This document shows, one piece after another, positions 1 through 11,448 of a DNA stretch of 64,000 nucleotides. The notes beneath the pieces are model-generated. The model was not told the DNA's origin. It did no database searches and worked only from the letters and a program-made list of their open reading frames with translations. The DNA lies in NCBI RefSeq assembly GCF_001886855.1, contig NZ_CP013197.1, forward strand, positions 434,001 through 498,000. Direction: 5' to 3'. Position numbers and translations under genes: made by a program. Positions within the stretch are counted from its first letter, which is position 1; each line of letters starts with the position of its first letter. This stretch comes from Spiroplasma citri. Its GTDB lineage: Bacteria; Bacillota_I; Bacilli_A; Mycoplasmatales; Mycoplasmataceae.

Positions 1-528
1 GCTTGCGACATTGCTGAACAACCATTAAACCAAGCAAAAAAAAATATTGCAAAATATCATACTGAAGAACTTATTACCCCAATTTTAGCAGATGGCTTAG
101 CAGGAATTTCCCATATTAAGATTGATACATGTATTATTTCAGGATTAGGAAGTGCAACAATTTTAACCATTCTGCAACAAGATTCTGATTTAATTGATCG
201 CTATATTTTATGTCCTAATGATGATCCATTTTTATTACGAGAATGAATTAAAAAACAAAAATACTTTGTTGAAAAAGAATTATTAATTAAAGAAAATGAT
301 ATTATTTATGAAATTATTGTTGTTAATAAAAGTGCAGGTCAAAAAGTTAAAAATAACAAAGACTTATATTTTGGTCCTTGTCTTCGCAAAGAACATAATA
401 AACTTTTTCAAGAAAAATGATTGTTAAAAAATGATTATTATTTAACATTATTAAACAAGATTCCTTCAAATACTAAGCGCTATCAAGAAATTAAAGCAAA
501 ACTAAAAATGATTAACAAGGTGATATAA
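1..528 (+). CDS. trmK: tRNA (adenine-N1)-methyltransferase TrmK, C-terminal part
   Basis: The gene is open at the left window edge; about 175 codons remain. The visible part matches the second half of TrmK, which methylates N1 of adenine 22 in tRNA: an ADGLAGI segment after the SAM-binding half, a PNDDPFLLREWIKKQ segment corresponding to the QPN...REWL region of the Bacillus enzyme, and a GPCLRKE block near the C-terminus. The frame needs TGA as Trp (LREW, EKW). Its stop overlaps the start of the next gene by one base, so the two are translationally coupled; a trmK-Nif3 pair is normal in Firmicutes and mollicutes. Confidence 0.85.
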
Positions 529-1271
529 TGTTAATTAAAAAATTATATCAAGAAATTGAAACTGATTTTTCATTGAAAGTAGCTTGTAAATGAGATTATA
601 GTGGTCATCAGTATGGAAATAAAAATCATTTTGTAGCAAAAATTATGGTTTGTTTAGATTTAACGAGTGAAGTAATTACAGCGGCAATAGCTAAGCAAAT
701 TAATGTTATTATAACCCATCATCCTTTTTGTTTTGGCAAGAAAAAAAGAATTCAACGCATTCCTTATAAACAAACAATTATTGAGCTTCTTAATAAACAT
801 CAAATTGCTGTTTATGCTTTACATACCAATTATGATGGTTTAATGAATGAATTGATTTTACAAGAATTAAATACTCAAAAAATTGTTGCATTTGATGATA
901 ATTTAACAAAGATTGGTCATATCAGTTTAACAGCTGATGAAATTATTATGAAATTAAAAGCAATTTTTAAAATTACAACAGTACAGCATAATTTACCTAA
1001 GTTAGATCAACCAATTAAAACAGTTGCTTTAGCAGCAGGAGCAGCAGGTAATGTGATTGCAAATATTGACCAAAATATTGATCTTTTTATTACTGGTGAA
1101 GTTAAATGAGATCAATGAGTATTAGCAAATGAAAAACAATTAGCAGTTATTTGTTTCAACCACTATATGGAAGATTTTTTTACTGCTGCTTTTGCTGGAT
1201 ACTTAACACGAAAGTTCCCAACTTTAACAATTATTCCATATCATATAAAAAATATTATTAACTATCGTTAA
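528..1271 (+). CDS. Nif3-like dinuclear metal center protein (YqfO family)
   Basis: A 247-residue Nif3/YbgI/YqfO-family protein. Visible metal-site signatures are ITHHPFCFG near residue 65, ALHTNYD near residue 102 and the late HY-MEDFF block near residue 220 (family pattern H..E). The family binds two metals; its exact reaction is uncertain (GTP cyclohydrolase-like or hydrolase roles have been proposed). The start ATG at 528 overlaps the trmK stop, which supports that start over internal ATGs. The frame runs through TGA codons (SCKWDYSG, VKWDQW). The gene ends inside the left arm of a bidirectional terminator. Confidence 0.85.
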
Positions 1272-1287
1272 TAATATTTTTTATATT
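1246..1287. terminator. bidirectional terminator between Nif3-like gene and ispH
   Basis: A-rich left arm (ATATTATTAAC) and matching right arm (GTTAATAAT), with a short TATC loop and a T run on either strand. It lies between convergent genes and overlaps both 3' ends. Confidence 0.8.
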
Positions 1288-2162
1288 TGTTCTAAATAAC
1301 GAATTACTTCTAATTGGATGATACTAGGTGTTGATGCTCCAGCAGTAACAGCAACACAAGTTTTATTTGCTAGCCAAGTTGGTTGAATATCACTTTTATC
1401 ATTAATGCGATATGATTCAATACCAATTTGTTCACCCATTGCAACTAATTTTAAGGTGTTACTGCTACGTTCATCACCAACAACAAGTAAAAGGTCAATT
1501 GTTGTTGGATCTAAACTTAGGACAGCATTTTGTCGTTCTAATGTTGCATTGCATAAATCATTTTTAAAAATAATTTCATTTGGAACAAGAGTTTTAAGTT
1601 TTTCAACAATTGCTTCAATATCAATTTTAGAAAGCGTTGTTTGGTTTGTAATTAAAATCTTTTTGGTTGGATCAAGATTGGGTAAAATGCTAACAACTTC
1701 CTGTTCTGTTGTCACAAGATTAATGGTTGGACTAAGTGCTAACATTGCATTTGTTTCTGGATGAAAGTGCTTCCCAATAAAAATAATTTGATAATCTGGT
1801 TTTGCTAAATATTCCTTAATTAAATTTTTCGTAACTGTTACTCATTCACATTCAGTATCAACAAGTGTAATATTTTTTTGAACTGCAACATCTTTAATCC
1901 GATCATCGCTACCATGAGCACTTAAAATCACAACAGCATTATCTGGCAAAGTTTGAATTAACTCAAGGCGATTAAGTTTAAAATCATTAACAGGAATAAC
2001 ACCTAAGTTAACGATTTCATCAATGACATGTTTATTATGGACAAGATAACCTAACATATAAATTTGTCTCCCGGCATATTTAATAGCAGCTTCTTTTGCT
2101 CATTTAATTGACTTAACAACACCAAGACAATAACCACGAGGTGTTACTTTTACAACTTTCAT
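1281..2162 (-). CDS. ispH: 4-hydroxy-3-methylbut-2-enyl diphosphate reductase (IspH/LytB)
   Basis: A 293-residue IspH, last enzyme of the MEP isoprenoid pathway; it makes IPP and DMAPP with a [4Fe-4S] cluster. The three cluster cysteines are C12 (PRGYCLGV), C105 (DTECEWV) and C204 (NDLCNAT). The substrate-binding residues GYLVHN, GKHFHPET, ERSSNT and TAGASTP are present. Oddly, the usual DATCP block reads DTECE, so the proline after the middle Cys is Glu. The start at 2162 has an upstream GGTGA; the frame reads through TGA (IKWAKEAA, CEWVTV). It is convergent with the Nif3-like gene. The other MEP genes are not in this window. Confidence 0.93.
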
Positions 2163-2449
2163 TTTTTCACCAATCCATTTTTATCTATTTATATGATATC
2201 ATAACTAAAAATGTCTTTTATCATTTTAAAATAATATCTTAAACTTATTCATTAATCAAACTAAATTTGATATAATTAAATCGTCTATTTTAAGTGAAAA
2301 TTTTATCTTTTTCTTAAAATATTACAATTATCTTAAATACTAAATTCAATTTGGGATAAAAAATTATTTAATGCAAAAACTAATGATTAATGCTATTTTA
2401 ACACTAGCAACCAACATTGGTTTGATTTCATTATGAAAGGAGATTGAGT

Positions 2450-2830
2450 ATGCCAGTAAGCTCAAAAGCTAAAAGCAAAAAGGTGCCCCAGTCGAAAAAA
2501 CCAGTAGCAAAAAATGCGACAGAAGAAAAATGATTATTCATTAAATCACAAGCAGTTGTTGATTCAACTCCAGCTATGAAAAGATCAATTGATCGCTTAG
2601 TAGGAGATATTTATACAAAAACAGCAGCAGATTATCGGGCAAAAGATGGAACTGCCATTAGAACTGCCATTACAGCAGAAAGATTAATTGCAGAACGTTT
2701 AGGAAAAACAGCAACACAGAGAAAAGCAATTGAAGCACAAAGTAAAAAAAAGACCATTCAAATGTTAAATTCAAAGGAACACAAAACACCTGCTAAAAAA
2801 GCAGTACCAAAAAAACCTTTGAAAAAGTAG
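2450..2830 (+). CDS. small Lys/Ala-rich hypothetical protein
   Basis: 126 residues, with an AAAGGAG ribosome site eight bases before the ATG. The N-terminus (KAKSKKVPQSKKPVAKN) and C-terminus (PAKKAVPKKPLKK) are strongly basic. The middle, RSIDRLVGDIYTKTAADY and ITAERLIAERLGKTATQRKAIEA, looks helical. There is no membrane segment and no known domain that I recognise. The basic tails would suit nucleic-acid binding, but that is only inference. One TGA is read as Trp (EEKWLFIK). It is followed by a clear terminator, so it is probably a single-gene unit. Confidence 0.75.
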
Positions 2831-2847
2831 GGACAAAAAATAAGTAA

Positions 2848-2886
2848 TGTTAACAATAACTAGAATTTCTAGTTATTGTTTTATTT
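2848..2886 (+). terminator. Rho-independent terminator
   Basis: Stem ACAATAACTAG / CTAGTTATTGT around an AATT loop, followed by TTTTATTT, directly after the 126-residue gene. Confidence 0.85.
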
Positions 2887-2988
2887 AAAGTTTTTATTAA
2901 TATTTTTCCTGTTTTTACAAAATAGAAAAATAAGATTAAGAATTTGAAATAATTAGGACTATAATAATAAAAGAGAAGAGGTTGGATC

Positions 2989-3666
2989 ATGAAATCATTT
3001 GGTAAATGAAGTATAACTTTAATATGAATTATTGTATTAATTATTTTAGTTTTAGCCTTAGTTTTTTTAGGAATGTACTATGATGGTTATTATTGAGAAG
3101 GAAAAGGATTGCCGGTTAATATTAATGATATTAAAACATTTAATGGAAATGGTTATCAGTTAATAACCCAATTGGGAATTGGAAAATTAATGCGGTTAGT
3201 ATCATCCCGGTCATTTATTTGAGGATATTCAAATATTGTTGTGCCTGATGGTGGGCAAGGAATTGATTTAATGACATGATTGCAACAACCGGGTAATGTT
3301 AATAATAGTGGTGTGATTCAATGACCCCAAAATTATGAATTAGAAGCAGGGACAAATTTTTCGGAATTAGTTGGTAGTTTATTAATTGTGATATTAGTTG
3401 CTATTCCTGTTTTAATCCTAATTGGGATATATGTTACAAAAAAAATGATAAAAGCAATGACACATCCTTACTCAATTGAATATTTAGATACACAGAAAAA
3501 ATTGAAAAAAACAATAAAAGGAGCTAGAAAGGCATTGAAAAAAATGAATAAAGCTGTTCGCAAAGGACGTGAAACACCAACAACATTAGCACGAGAACAA
3601 GAACGATGAGCTAATTTAATTGTTAATGCTGAAGCAGATTTTATTAAACAAAAAGAACTTTTTTAA
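2989..3666 (+). CDS. hypothetical two-pass membrane protein with basic tail
   Basis: 225 residues. There is a membrane segment at about residues 9-27 (IWIIVLIILVLALVFLG) and another at about 124-147 (VGSLLIVILVAIPVLIL), with an extracytoplasmic domain between them rich in Gly and Asn. A cytoplasmic, strongly basic helical tail follows (KKLKKTIKGARKALKK). The start is supported by AGAAGAGGTTGG upstream. The stop TAA at 3664-3666 is followed by 18 more codons open in the same frame, up to 3723, so a recent nonsense change may have shortened it. I recognise no family. A terminator follows. Confidence 0.7.
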
Positions 3667-3731
3667 AAGCAGGATAATAAAAAACCAGTTGTGAAAAAAT
3701 TAGTATCTGTTGGTAAAAAATAAAAGTTATT

Positions 3732-3762
3732 ATAATGAAATTAGCAATAATTTCATTTTTTA
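3732..3762 (+). terminator. Rho-independent terminator
   Basis: Stem AATGAAATT / AATTTCATT with a T run, ahead of the helicase gene. Confidence 0.7.
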
Positions 3763-3803
3763 AATATGTTATAATTTGGAAGGTGAGAAAAGAGGGTTAA
3801 ATT

Positions 3804-5186
3804 ATGAGTAATTTTAATCAATTTGGCTTTAAACGGTTTTTAAATTTCGGTCTTGCTGAATTAAATTTTGTTGAACCAACTATTGTTCAAGAAAAAGTAA
3901 TGCCATTATTGTTAAAACATCAAAATGTTATATGCAAGGCGCATACAGGAACTGGAAAAACATTTGCGTTTTGTTTGCCAATTTTAAATAATATAAATTA
4001 TGAGCAAGTGAAAATTCAAGCCATTATTGTGACCCCAACACGTGAATTAGCAAAACAAATTTATGATAATATTCGTTTTTTTAAAAAATTTGAACCAAAT
4101 TTACAAGTTAATTATTTTATTGGTGGCGAAGATATTAAACGTCAAATTAAACAATTACAACGAACACAGCCGCACATTATTATTGCCACTCCAACTCGGC
4201 TAAAAGATTCATTTGAGCAACAAAGTTTAAATTTAGGTAAATTAACAACTTTTATTATTGATGAATGTGATATGCTTTTTGATTTAGGTTTTATTGAAAA
4301 TGTTGATTATATTTTGAGTAAAGTTAATTCTAATGTTCAAGTATCTGTTTTTTCTGCAACAATTCCGCATGAGTTAAAACCTTTTTTAATCAAATATTTA
4401 AAAAATCCACATTATTTAGATTTAAATGCCAATCAATTAACAAATCAAAACATTACACATATTTTAATTCCAACGAAGCATCAAGAACGAGAAACAATTT
4501 TATTAAAACTTTTAAAAACATTTGACCCATATTTATGTTTAATTTTTGTTAATAAAAAAACAGACATTAATAAGTATTATGATTTGTTATTAGAACATAA
4601 TTATTCTGTAGCTCAATTACACGCAGGGTTAGAACCACGATTGCGAACAAAAGTTGTTAAACGGATTCGAAATTTAGAATATAAATATGTTATTGCAAGT
4701 GATATTGCAGCCCGTGGGATTGATTTTATTGGTGTTAGTCATGTTATTTCAATTGATTTACCAAATGATTTAGAATATTATACTCATCGTAGTGGGCGTA
4801 CTGGGCGGGCAAATTATACAGGGTATAGTTATGTTCTTTATGATACGAAAAATTTAACTTTAGTTCAACAATTAATTTCAAAGGGAATTACTTTTAAAAC
4901 AAAGAAATGAAATCAACAGGGAGAATTGGTTGAAACAGTTATTAGTATTGATAAGTCTAAAAAACATTCTTCTCTTGTGGTTGATAATGAAATTAATAAA
5001 ATTATTCATCGTTATAAGACAAAAGATAATAATAAAAAAGTTAAACCTGGTTATAAGAAAAAACGTAAAGCAGAAATTGATGAATTTAAAAAACAAGTTC
5101 GGCGAAGTCATATTAAGGAATCAATTAAAAGAATTAAAAAAGAAAAAGCGAAAGAACGGGCAACCAAATTATTTGATAAAGATTAA
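3804..5186 (+). CDS. DEAD-box ATP-dependent RNA helicase
   Basis: 460 residues with the full set of helicase motifs: Q motif (FVEPTIVQ), motif I AHTGTGKT at residues 46-53, Ia PTRELA, TPTRL, motif II DECD near residue 153, SAT near 184, ARGID, and HRSGRTGR near 328. Motif II reads DECD instead of DEAD. A Lys-rich tail of about 90 residues follows, likely for RNA binding. It resembles the CshA/CshB type that acts in ribosome assembly and mRNA turnover. The frame continues through TGA (KKWNQQ), so a standard-code reading wrongly stops at 4910. Confidence 0.9.
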
Positions 5187-5319
5187 AAAGAAAAACTTCA
5201 ATTTTTTTGTTAATATTAATTTTTTTAAAACAAGAAACAAAAGTCTTTTTTATATAATTATTTTGTAGTTTTTAAAATTACAAAATATATTATGAAATTA
5301 ATGAAATAGGAGGAAAATT

Positions 5320-7298
5320 ATGACTCATAATAAAACAGTCGAAGCAACGCAAGGAAAAAAAGCGGATTTAAATAAAAAAATAGTTCATTTTTTTCATTAA
5401 AAATGTTTCGTTATACTTTAATTAAAATGTTAAAGGCACCATCAACATGGGTGGTGTTTGTTTTAACATTAGCAGTGGGAATAATTATGGTTTTATCATT
5501 AGGATTAGGAATTAGAGATGTCGCTAGTGGAGACTATACTGATGCTACTAAATCATTATTTATTATTTATTCATGGATTTGATATATGCTATACTTTGGG
5601 TTAACATCAATGTTTATTGGTTTTAAAGCGGTACAGTTAATTCGTGATGAAATTGATGATGGAACGTTATTAATTTTTTCATCAATTCCAATATCGCGAA
5701 CAAGAATGATTATTGAAAAATGATTAGCTTTACAGTTATTATGCTTAATTTATTCACTAATTATTTTATTATTACCACCAATTTTTTCATTAGCCATGGG
5801 ACCGAAAGGAACATCAATTGGAAAAGTAATTTTAAGCAAAGTTAACTTTATGATTTTAACAAGTTTTATTTTACAATTATTTTTAACTACAATTGGTATT
5901 TTAATTTCTTTAGGGTTAAATGCAAAAGGTGTTATTGGTATTTTATTTACAATTGGTTTTTTAACCGTAATTGGGGCAATGATTCCTTTTATTTATAATG
6001 CAAGTAAAGGTGATCGCGCATCACAATATTTGATCCAAACCGCGGATTTAGCAAAAAATCCAGTTAAATTTAAGGAATCTGATGTTAAAAAAACATACGA
6101 TGATTTATTAAATCCGACTGGTTGACCAGTATGAAGTGTAACGGACAATAAACTTAGTGTGTCATTTTCTAATAGTAGTGAAAATATGGAAGCTTTTGAT
6201 GTGACTTCGCTAGCACGAAATATTGATTTAGTGATTACTAAAATACCTAATAATGGAAAAGTTAATGGAAAAGTAATGGAAAAGATATTTCTTGAGACGA
6301 TGTTGTTGCAGAAGTTAAAAAACCAAATGATTATCCAATATTAGCTAAATTAATTAATACTAATGTATTAGAATTTGATGGTTATAAGTCAAATAAATTT
6401 AATGTTGTTAAACCTACAAACAGGTAACGAAGTTACATTTACCAATAATAGTGATAAAGGAATTAATATTTTATCTGATTTTTATAATGATGTAAGTTTA
6501 CAACAGCCAATTACGCTGTCAAGAACAAAACCATCATCTAATTCTAAAATTGATTTATATGTTTTAGATGAAACAAAATTAAAAACTAAAACAACAAAAA
6601 ATATTTATCAAATTATTAAAACAATGTATGATAAATCAATTTTTTCACCTACAATTTTTGGTTATCCAAAAAATAGTTATATTTCAGGAGGAATCCTTGC
6701 ACCAAGTCGAATTGCATCTCTTGTTTTTAACACATTGTCAAAAAATAGTCAAAATAGATTTATTAATTTTTATTGAGATTTTCATGAATTCTTGGCCCAT
6801 AATTTATATAATGAAAATGTTTATATTAATGATCCAGTTATGTCTTTATATACTCAATTTATTGCGCAAATGTCTTATTGGTCAAAACAAGGAATATATG
6901 GTCGATATAATGCTATTCATGATAATGAACAACAGTCACAAAATGAATTAAATAGTGTTAAAAAAGCTCAAACAAATTATAAATTAATGGCATACTTAAA
7001 TTTATGACAACAATGAGTTGTAATGTGAACAGGAAATGCTAGTGCTAGTGTATCAGGAACAAACGATATGGATGCAACAATGTTGTTACCAATTAATAAT
7101 TATTTAGATGTTAAAATTGATAGTGTTATTTATCAAACAAGTGATTCTAATATAAAAACAAATTATTTTTTAATGAGGGACTTTAATAAACCAGTAACAT
7201 TAACTAGTTTAGCTGGATTGTACACAGGTTATTTATTAGTAACTCTTGCATTAGCAGGGTTAACATTATGATGAATTACAATAAAGGATTTTGTATAG
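5320..7298 (+). pseudogene. ABC-2 type permease, frameshifted (three shifts)
   Basis: A roughly 650-residue membrane protein of the ABC-2 type, partner of the ATPase at 7301. The only good ribosome site (ATAGGAGG) precedes the ATG at 5320. That frame ends at 5400, but adding one base to the T run near 5388 joins it to MFRYTLIKMLKAPST and the long frame. A second shift lies near 6278, in the third copy of a GTTAATGGAAAA repeat that has lost a T; a third near 6412 restores the frame. Six to seven membrane segments are visible (5440-5960 and 7200-7270), with a large extracytoplasmic domain between. The compensating shifts preserve nearly the whole protein, so either consensus errors or slippage are possible. 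The exported substrate is unknown. Confidence 0.75.
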
Positions 7299-7300
7299 TT

Positions 7301-8244
7301 ATGAAAACAAAAAAAGTAATTTTACACCAAATCCTGATTTAGCAATTGAGATTCATGGATTTACAAAAAAATTTAAAAAATTTGTAGCTGTTGATAATAT
7401 TGATATGAATGTTGCAAAAGGGAAAATTCATGGTTTTATTGGGCCAAATGGTTCTGGGAAAACTACAACAATTAAATCATTAGTTGGGGCCATTATTCCA
7501 ACAAGTGGTAATTTTAGTATTAATGGTTTAAAATCTATTTCACCAGCAGCAAAGAAACTGATTGGATATATACCTGAAAATGCTTGATTTCCAAAGCACT
7601 TAAATGTTTATAAATATTTAATTGAAATAAGTTATTTACGAGATGTTAAGTATAAAGAAGCAAAAGTAAAAGCAAAGGAAATTTTAGAAAATCTAAATTT
7701 ATGAAAATTTCGAACTAAAAATCCTAATACATTTTCATCAGGAATGAAGAAAAAGGTCTTGTTAGCACAAGTATTAATCGCTGATCCAAAGGTATTAATT
7801 TTAGATGAACCAGCTGCTAATTTAGAACCAGCTGCTCGTCAAGAATTATTCAATGATTTAATTAAAGTTAAAAATCAAGGTAAAACAATTTTAATTTGTT
7901 CACATATTTTAACTGAATTACAGATTTAGCCCATGAGATTACAATTCTAAATTATGGTAAGGTTGTGTTTTCAGGCGCTGTTATTAATTCTAGTCAAAAT
8001 TATTATCAATTTACCGTAATGGAAAAAACCAATGCTAGCAAGTTTAGAAAATGTTGTAAAAAAATTAAATCTTCCAGTAATTGAAAAATTAGATGATGGT
8101 TTAATTTTACATTTAGAAAATGGTAATGCGCAAATTAAAGAAATTGCTTATCGTGCTTTTGAAGAAAAAGTTATCTTAATTACGATTAAACCATTTGTAA
8201 CAAATATTACACAAATTTACGATCGTGTTGTTTTTTTCAGTTAA
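7301..8244 (+). pseudogene. ABC transporter ATPase, frameshifted
   Basis: ATP-binding subunit for the upstream permease. Walker A GPNGSGKTT, signature FSSGMKKKV (instead of LSGGQ), Walker B VLILDEPAANLEP and the switch His (ICSHILTE) are all visible. The ATG at 7301 has an AAAGGA site but runs out of frame after MKTKK; one more base in the A7 run near 7313 would join it to SNFTPNPDL. Two further shifts, near 7919 (ELTDLAHEI expected) and near 8043, compensate each other. Between them the coding continues as LAHEITILNYGKVVFSG. The gene is either decayed or affected by homopolymer errors; the core ATPase part (7315-7918) is intact. Confidence 0.75.
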
Positions 8245-8408
8245 TAAAAATTTTGGTAAAGCAAGTGCATTAAGTAATTAATGTTAAAAAACCTTAGTAA
8301 AATATTTTTTTTGAGCTATAATTATAACGAAGATTATTAATGTAGTTTCAAAATTACTTTACATCGTAAGGCTTTTTTATTTTTTTTATTGAGGGGAGGG
8401 AAATTAAT

Positions 8409-10004
8409 TTGTCAGAAGTTTTAACGGTTCGTGAAAAAAAATTACGGTTTGAAAAACCTTGAAAAACAATAGCCTACTTTTGTGTTCCAACTGTTTTTTT
8501 AATGATTGTACAAGGGCTGTATAATATTATTGATAAAAGTTTAGTGTTATCATTTGCCGCACCTGATTTAATTCATGACCAATTTTATATTGATGCATAT
8601 AATCGGTTAAAAAATATTAATGTTACAGAAATTCCTTTAGCGGATATGCGGTCATTTATTAATGTTGCAACTCAATATGCTTCACAAACATATAATTTAC
8701 AATGGTCATTTAGTATTATGATTGGAATGGGTTGTGCAATGAATTTTTCAATTGCTTATGGGCAACGGGATATTCCAAGTATGCGCCGGATTGCGGGAAA
8801 TGGTTTTTCATTAACAGTTCTTTTTTCAATAATGGTAGCATTTGCAATTTTTTGTATTGTGTTTCCAGGATGAAATGCTATTTTTATTACTTCTCAAATG
8901 GGAAAACATTATAATCCAATTACAGAAAGTTTATGTTGGGAATATTCATTTCCAATGTTAGCGGCCGCGCCAATGATGTTTTTAAGTTATTATTTTATGT
9001 CATTAATTCGTAGTGAAGGACGAATGAAATGAGTAATAATTATGATTTTAAGTTCATTATTAATTAATGCTGCAGCAGCAATTTTATTTATGAAAGTTTG
9101 TCATCTTGGTATGTCAGGAGCAATGTTAGGTACAGTCTTTTCTTGAACAGTACAAGTAATCTGAGGATTTATTATTGTTTTTAAAACAAAAAATAGTTAT
9201 TCAAAATTTTACTGAAATGATTTATTCCAAATTGAAGGAAAAAATATTGCTAATTTTACTAAAGCAGGGCTACCAAATTTTATTAATAATGCTGCTTTAG
9301 TAGTTACATCTTATGTTGCGACATCTCTTGTTGTTCAATTACCAAACCAAGAATATCATAATGGGGTTGCTGTTTTACAAGAACTTTATTCTTCAATTGT
9401 GCCATGAATGACATTAGTATTATCGGCTGGGGTTGGTGTTACACAAGGTGCTCGTAGTATTATTGCTTATAATTATGGTGCGAAAAAGAATGCTCGAATT
9501 TGAGAAGTTTTAAAACGTGTTAGTTTATTAATTATTATTTGATTTTGTTTAATGTTAATTGTCTTTATTATTTTTGGAAAAGATATGATGATGCTATTTG
9601 CTTTTCCTGAAAAATATGCGATTAAATATCGTTGATGAATTGTTTTAAACTTTATGACTTATCCATTTTGTTCGTTAACTTATATTGCTTTAACGTTGTT
9701 CCAAGGAATTAATCGTTCATTTTTAGCAACATTTACAAGTAGTTTACGTTCAATTGTCGTAATTTTACCATTAATTGGAATTGGTTTTGGGGTTAGCCAA
9801 GCAACTGGAAATCCAATTTTCTATTATATCTTTATTGGTTTAAATGATTTAATTTCAGCAGCAATTATTATTCCAATTTTAGTTTACTACTGAAAAAAAT
9901 ATCGGAATAAATTAGTGAATGAACCTGATCCATATTTTAGTGAATATCAAGAAGATTTACGAACTAAAAAAGTTTTAAAAGTAAAACATCAACAAAAAAA
10001 ATAA
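8409..10004 (+). CDS. MATE-family efflux transporter (paralogue 1)
   Basis: 531 residues and about 12 hydrophobic segments in two homologous halves, typical of MATE/MepA-type sodium- or proton-driven multidrug exporters. There is a cytoplasmic N-terminal stretch and a charged C-terminus. Characteristic repeats include TLFQGINRS and GLNDLISA in the second half. The start is taken at TTG 8409 because GAGGGGAGGG lies just upstream and no ATG fits until residue 32. It is intact apart from TGA-Trp codons. It is paralogous to the gene at 24554, with similar length and the same second-half blocks. The substrate cannot be inferred. Confidence 0.85.
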
Positions 10005-10023
10005 CAAGGTTTTAATATCGCGA

Positions 10024-10063
10024 AAATATGCACATAAAAAACAATTTTATGTGCATATTTTAT
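10024..10063. terminator. bidirectional terminator
   Basis: Long stem AATATGCACATAAAA / TTTTATGTGCATATT with an AACAA loop between convergent genes. Confidence 0.85.
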
Positions 10064-10090
10064 TGAAAATTATTTATTGATAGGGTAAAT

Positions 10091-11206
10091 TTAATTATTA
10101 TTATCTTTTTCAACTAAAATTACTCATTTATCTTTTGTTGAAAAACTATAACAATTTTGGTGATAATTATTAATAGCAAAATCACTTAATCCTTTAAAAG
10201 CCATTAAATATTTATTATCAGTGATTTCTTTATTACATTTTTTACAACTAAAATTATTTACCATATTATTAATTGCTGTTTGATTTAATGTTTGGAGATG
10301 TTTAATTTTACCACGACTAATTTTTGTGGCAATTTGACTTAAATTAGTGATTTTTGTTTTTGTGATGTATTCACTTAAATATAAATTAATTGGACGAAAT
10401 CCTAATTTGCGATAAACATTATATCCTTGTGACGTTGCAATCAATCCAACTAAGTCGTAACCCTGATTATAAACACGATTAATTAAGTGATTCATCATTA
10501 GTTTTGCTAATCCTTGTCGGCGAAAATTTTGATGAGTTGAAATATCATCAATAATTGCAATATCTTTTTCAAAGTAAATATTTCCAGTTGCTGCAGGAAG
10601 ATCATTTTTATATAATAAATCAATTTCAGCCGTATCTTTATTTTTATTTAATTTTAATAAAGTTTTATAAAATGCATAATCTCAACTTTTTGGCCCCATT
10701 GCACTTTCAAGAATTTTACTAAAATCAGTTAATCGTTTATTATCATTAACACGTCGGAATTTAAGATTTTTATCAACTTTTAATTTTACTTTTTTTCATT
10801 TTGTTAAATCAAAGACCATTCCAACTAAGATTTCATTTTGAATAAATCCTAATGATTCAAAAAAAGCTTGTTCTTTTTCATCAATTTGTTCGCCAATTGT
10901 ATATCATAAAAAATCTAAGTCATTATCAACATAGTCTTTTACTAACTCTTTTACACGTTCAGCATCTTCTTGGTAATCTAATTGGGTACTAATTGCAATA
11001 GTATATGTTTTATCATCATCATTGCTAATATCAGTCATATAAATTTTATTTTCAGTATCAATTAATTCATTTCGAATGCGTTTATCTTGAAAGGGATTGG
11101 TCATGTAACGGACAAAATTTTGTGCTAATTTTGTTGCCTCATATTCACCTTTAATTCGGAACATTCGCTTAATTTTAGGATTCTGTCGATACTTTTTTTG
11201 TTTCAT
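10091..11206 (-). CDS. GNAT-family acetyltransferase with C-terminal CxxC module
   Basis: 371 residues. The acetyl-CoA motif of GNAT enzymes (DDISTHQNFRRQGLAKLMM) lies near residue 227, followed by LIATSQGYNVYRKLGF, the usual motif B. The C-terminal 60 residues add a SCKKC pair plus a later Cys, a possible zinc-binding module. The start is set at 11206, not 11218: the AGGTGG ribosome site overlaps the upstream ATG and spaces correctly for 11206. The N-terminal 200 residues look like a degenerate second domain. The acceptor substrate is unknown. Confidence 0.75.
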
Positions 11207-11335
11207 TTTTTCATCCACCTTAAATTATATATATTATATCGTGTTTTTAAGGAAACTAATATTAAAATCTGCTGATTTTCAAAATAAATTTAATTAAAAG
11301 ATTACTATTTCCAATTCTTTCTTTATCATATCTTA

Positions 11336-11364
11336 TTGACACTTTATAATAAAAATTGTAAAAT
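11336..11364 (+). promoter_or_regulatory. sigma-70 type promoter for 11449 gene
   Basis: TTGACA at 11336-11341, a 17-base spacer, then TAAAAT at 11359-11364. Confidence 0.75.
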
Positions 11365-11371
11365 CAAGCAT

Positions 11372-11428
11372 AATGTAGATGATTTTAAAAATATTAGTAA
11401 TATTTTTAAAATAAATTACTTTGATTAT
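11372..11428 (+). promoter_or_regulatory. conserved 5' leader with small hairpin
   Basis: About 55 bases of leader: TGTAGATGATTT, a hairpin AAAAATATT / AATATTTTT, then AAAATAAATTACTTTGATTA. The same order and nearly the same bases occur at 44799-44853 before the paralogous gene at 44904. Its function is unknown; it may be an mRNA stability or regulatory element. Confidence 0.55.
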
Positions 11429-11448
11429 ATAAAAAAAGGAAATTTAAT

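Noticed and set aside
1405-1764. Plus-strand open frame over ispH
   Set aside because: Antisense shadow of ispH, which has all catalytic residues; no ribosome site.
2371-2472. 33-codon frame with hydrophobic start (MINAILTLATNIGLISLW) before the 2450 gene
   Set aside because: Looks like a signal peptide but has no convincing ribosome site and overlaps the next gene's SD and start; kept only as a possible relic.
4878-5268. Frames of 77 and 112 codons over the helicase tail
   Set aside because: Shadows of the Lys-rich coding region; the helicase frame continues there through a TGA-Trp codon.
6628-7007. Alternative frame over the ABC permease
   Set aside because: Out of frame with the recognisable permease sequence.
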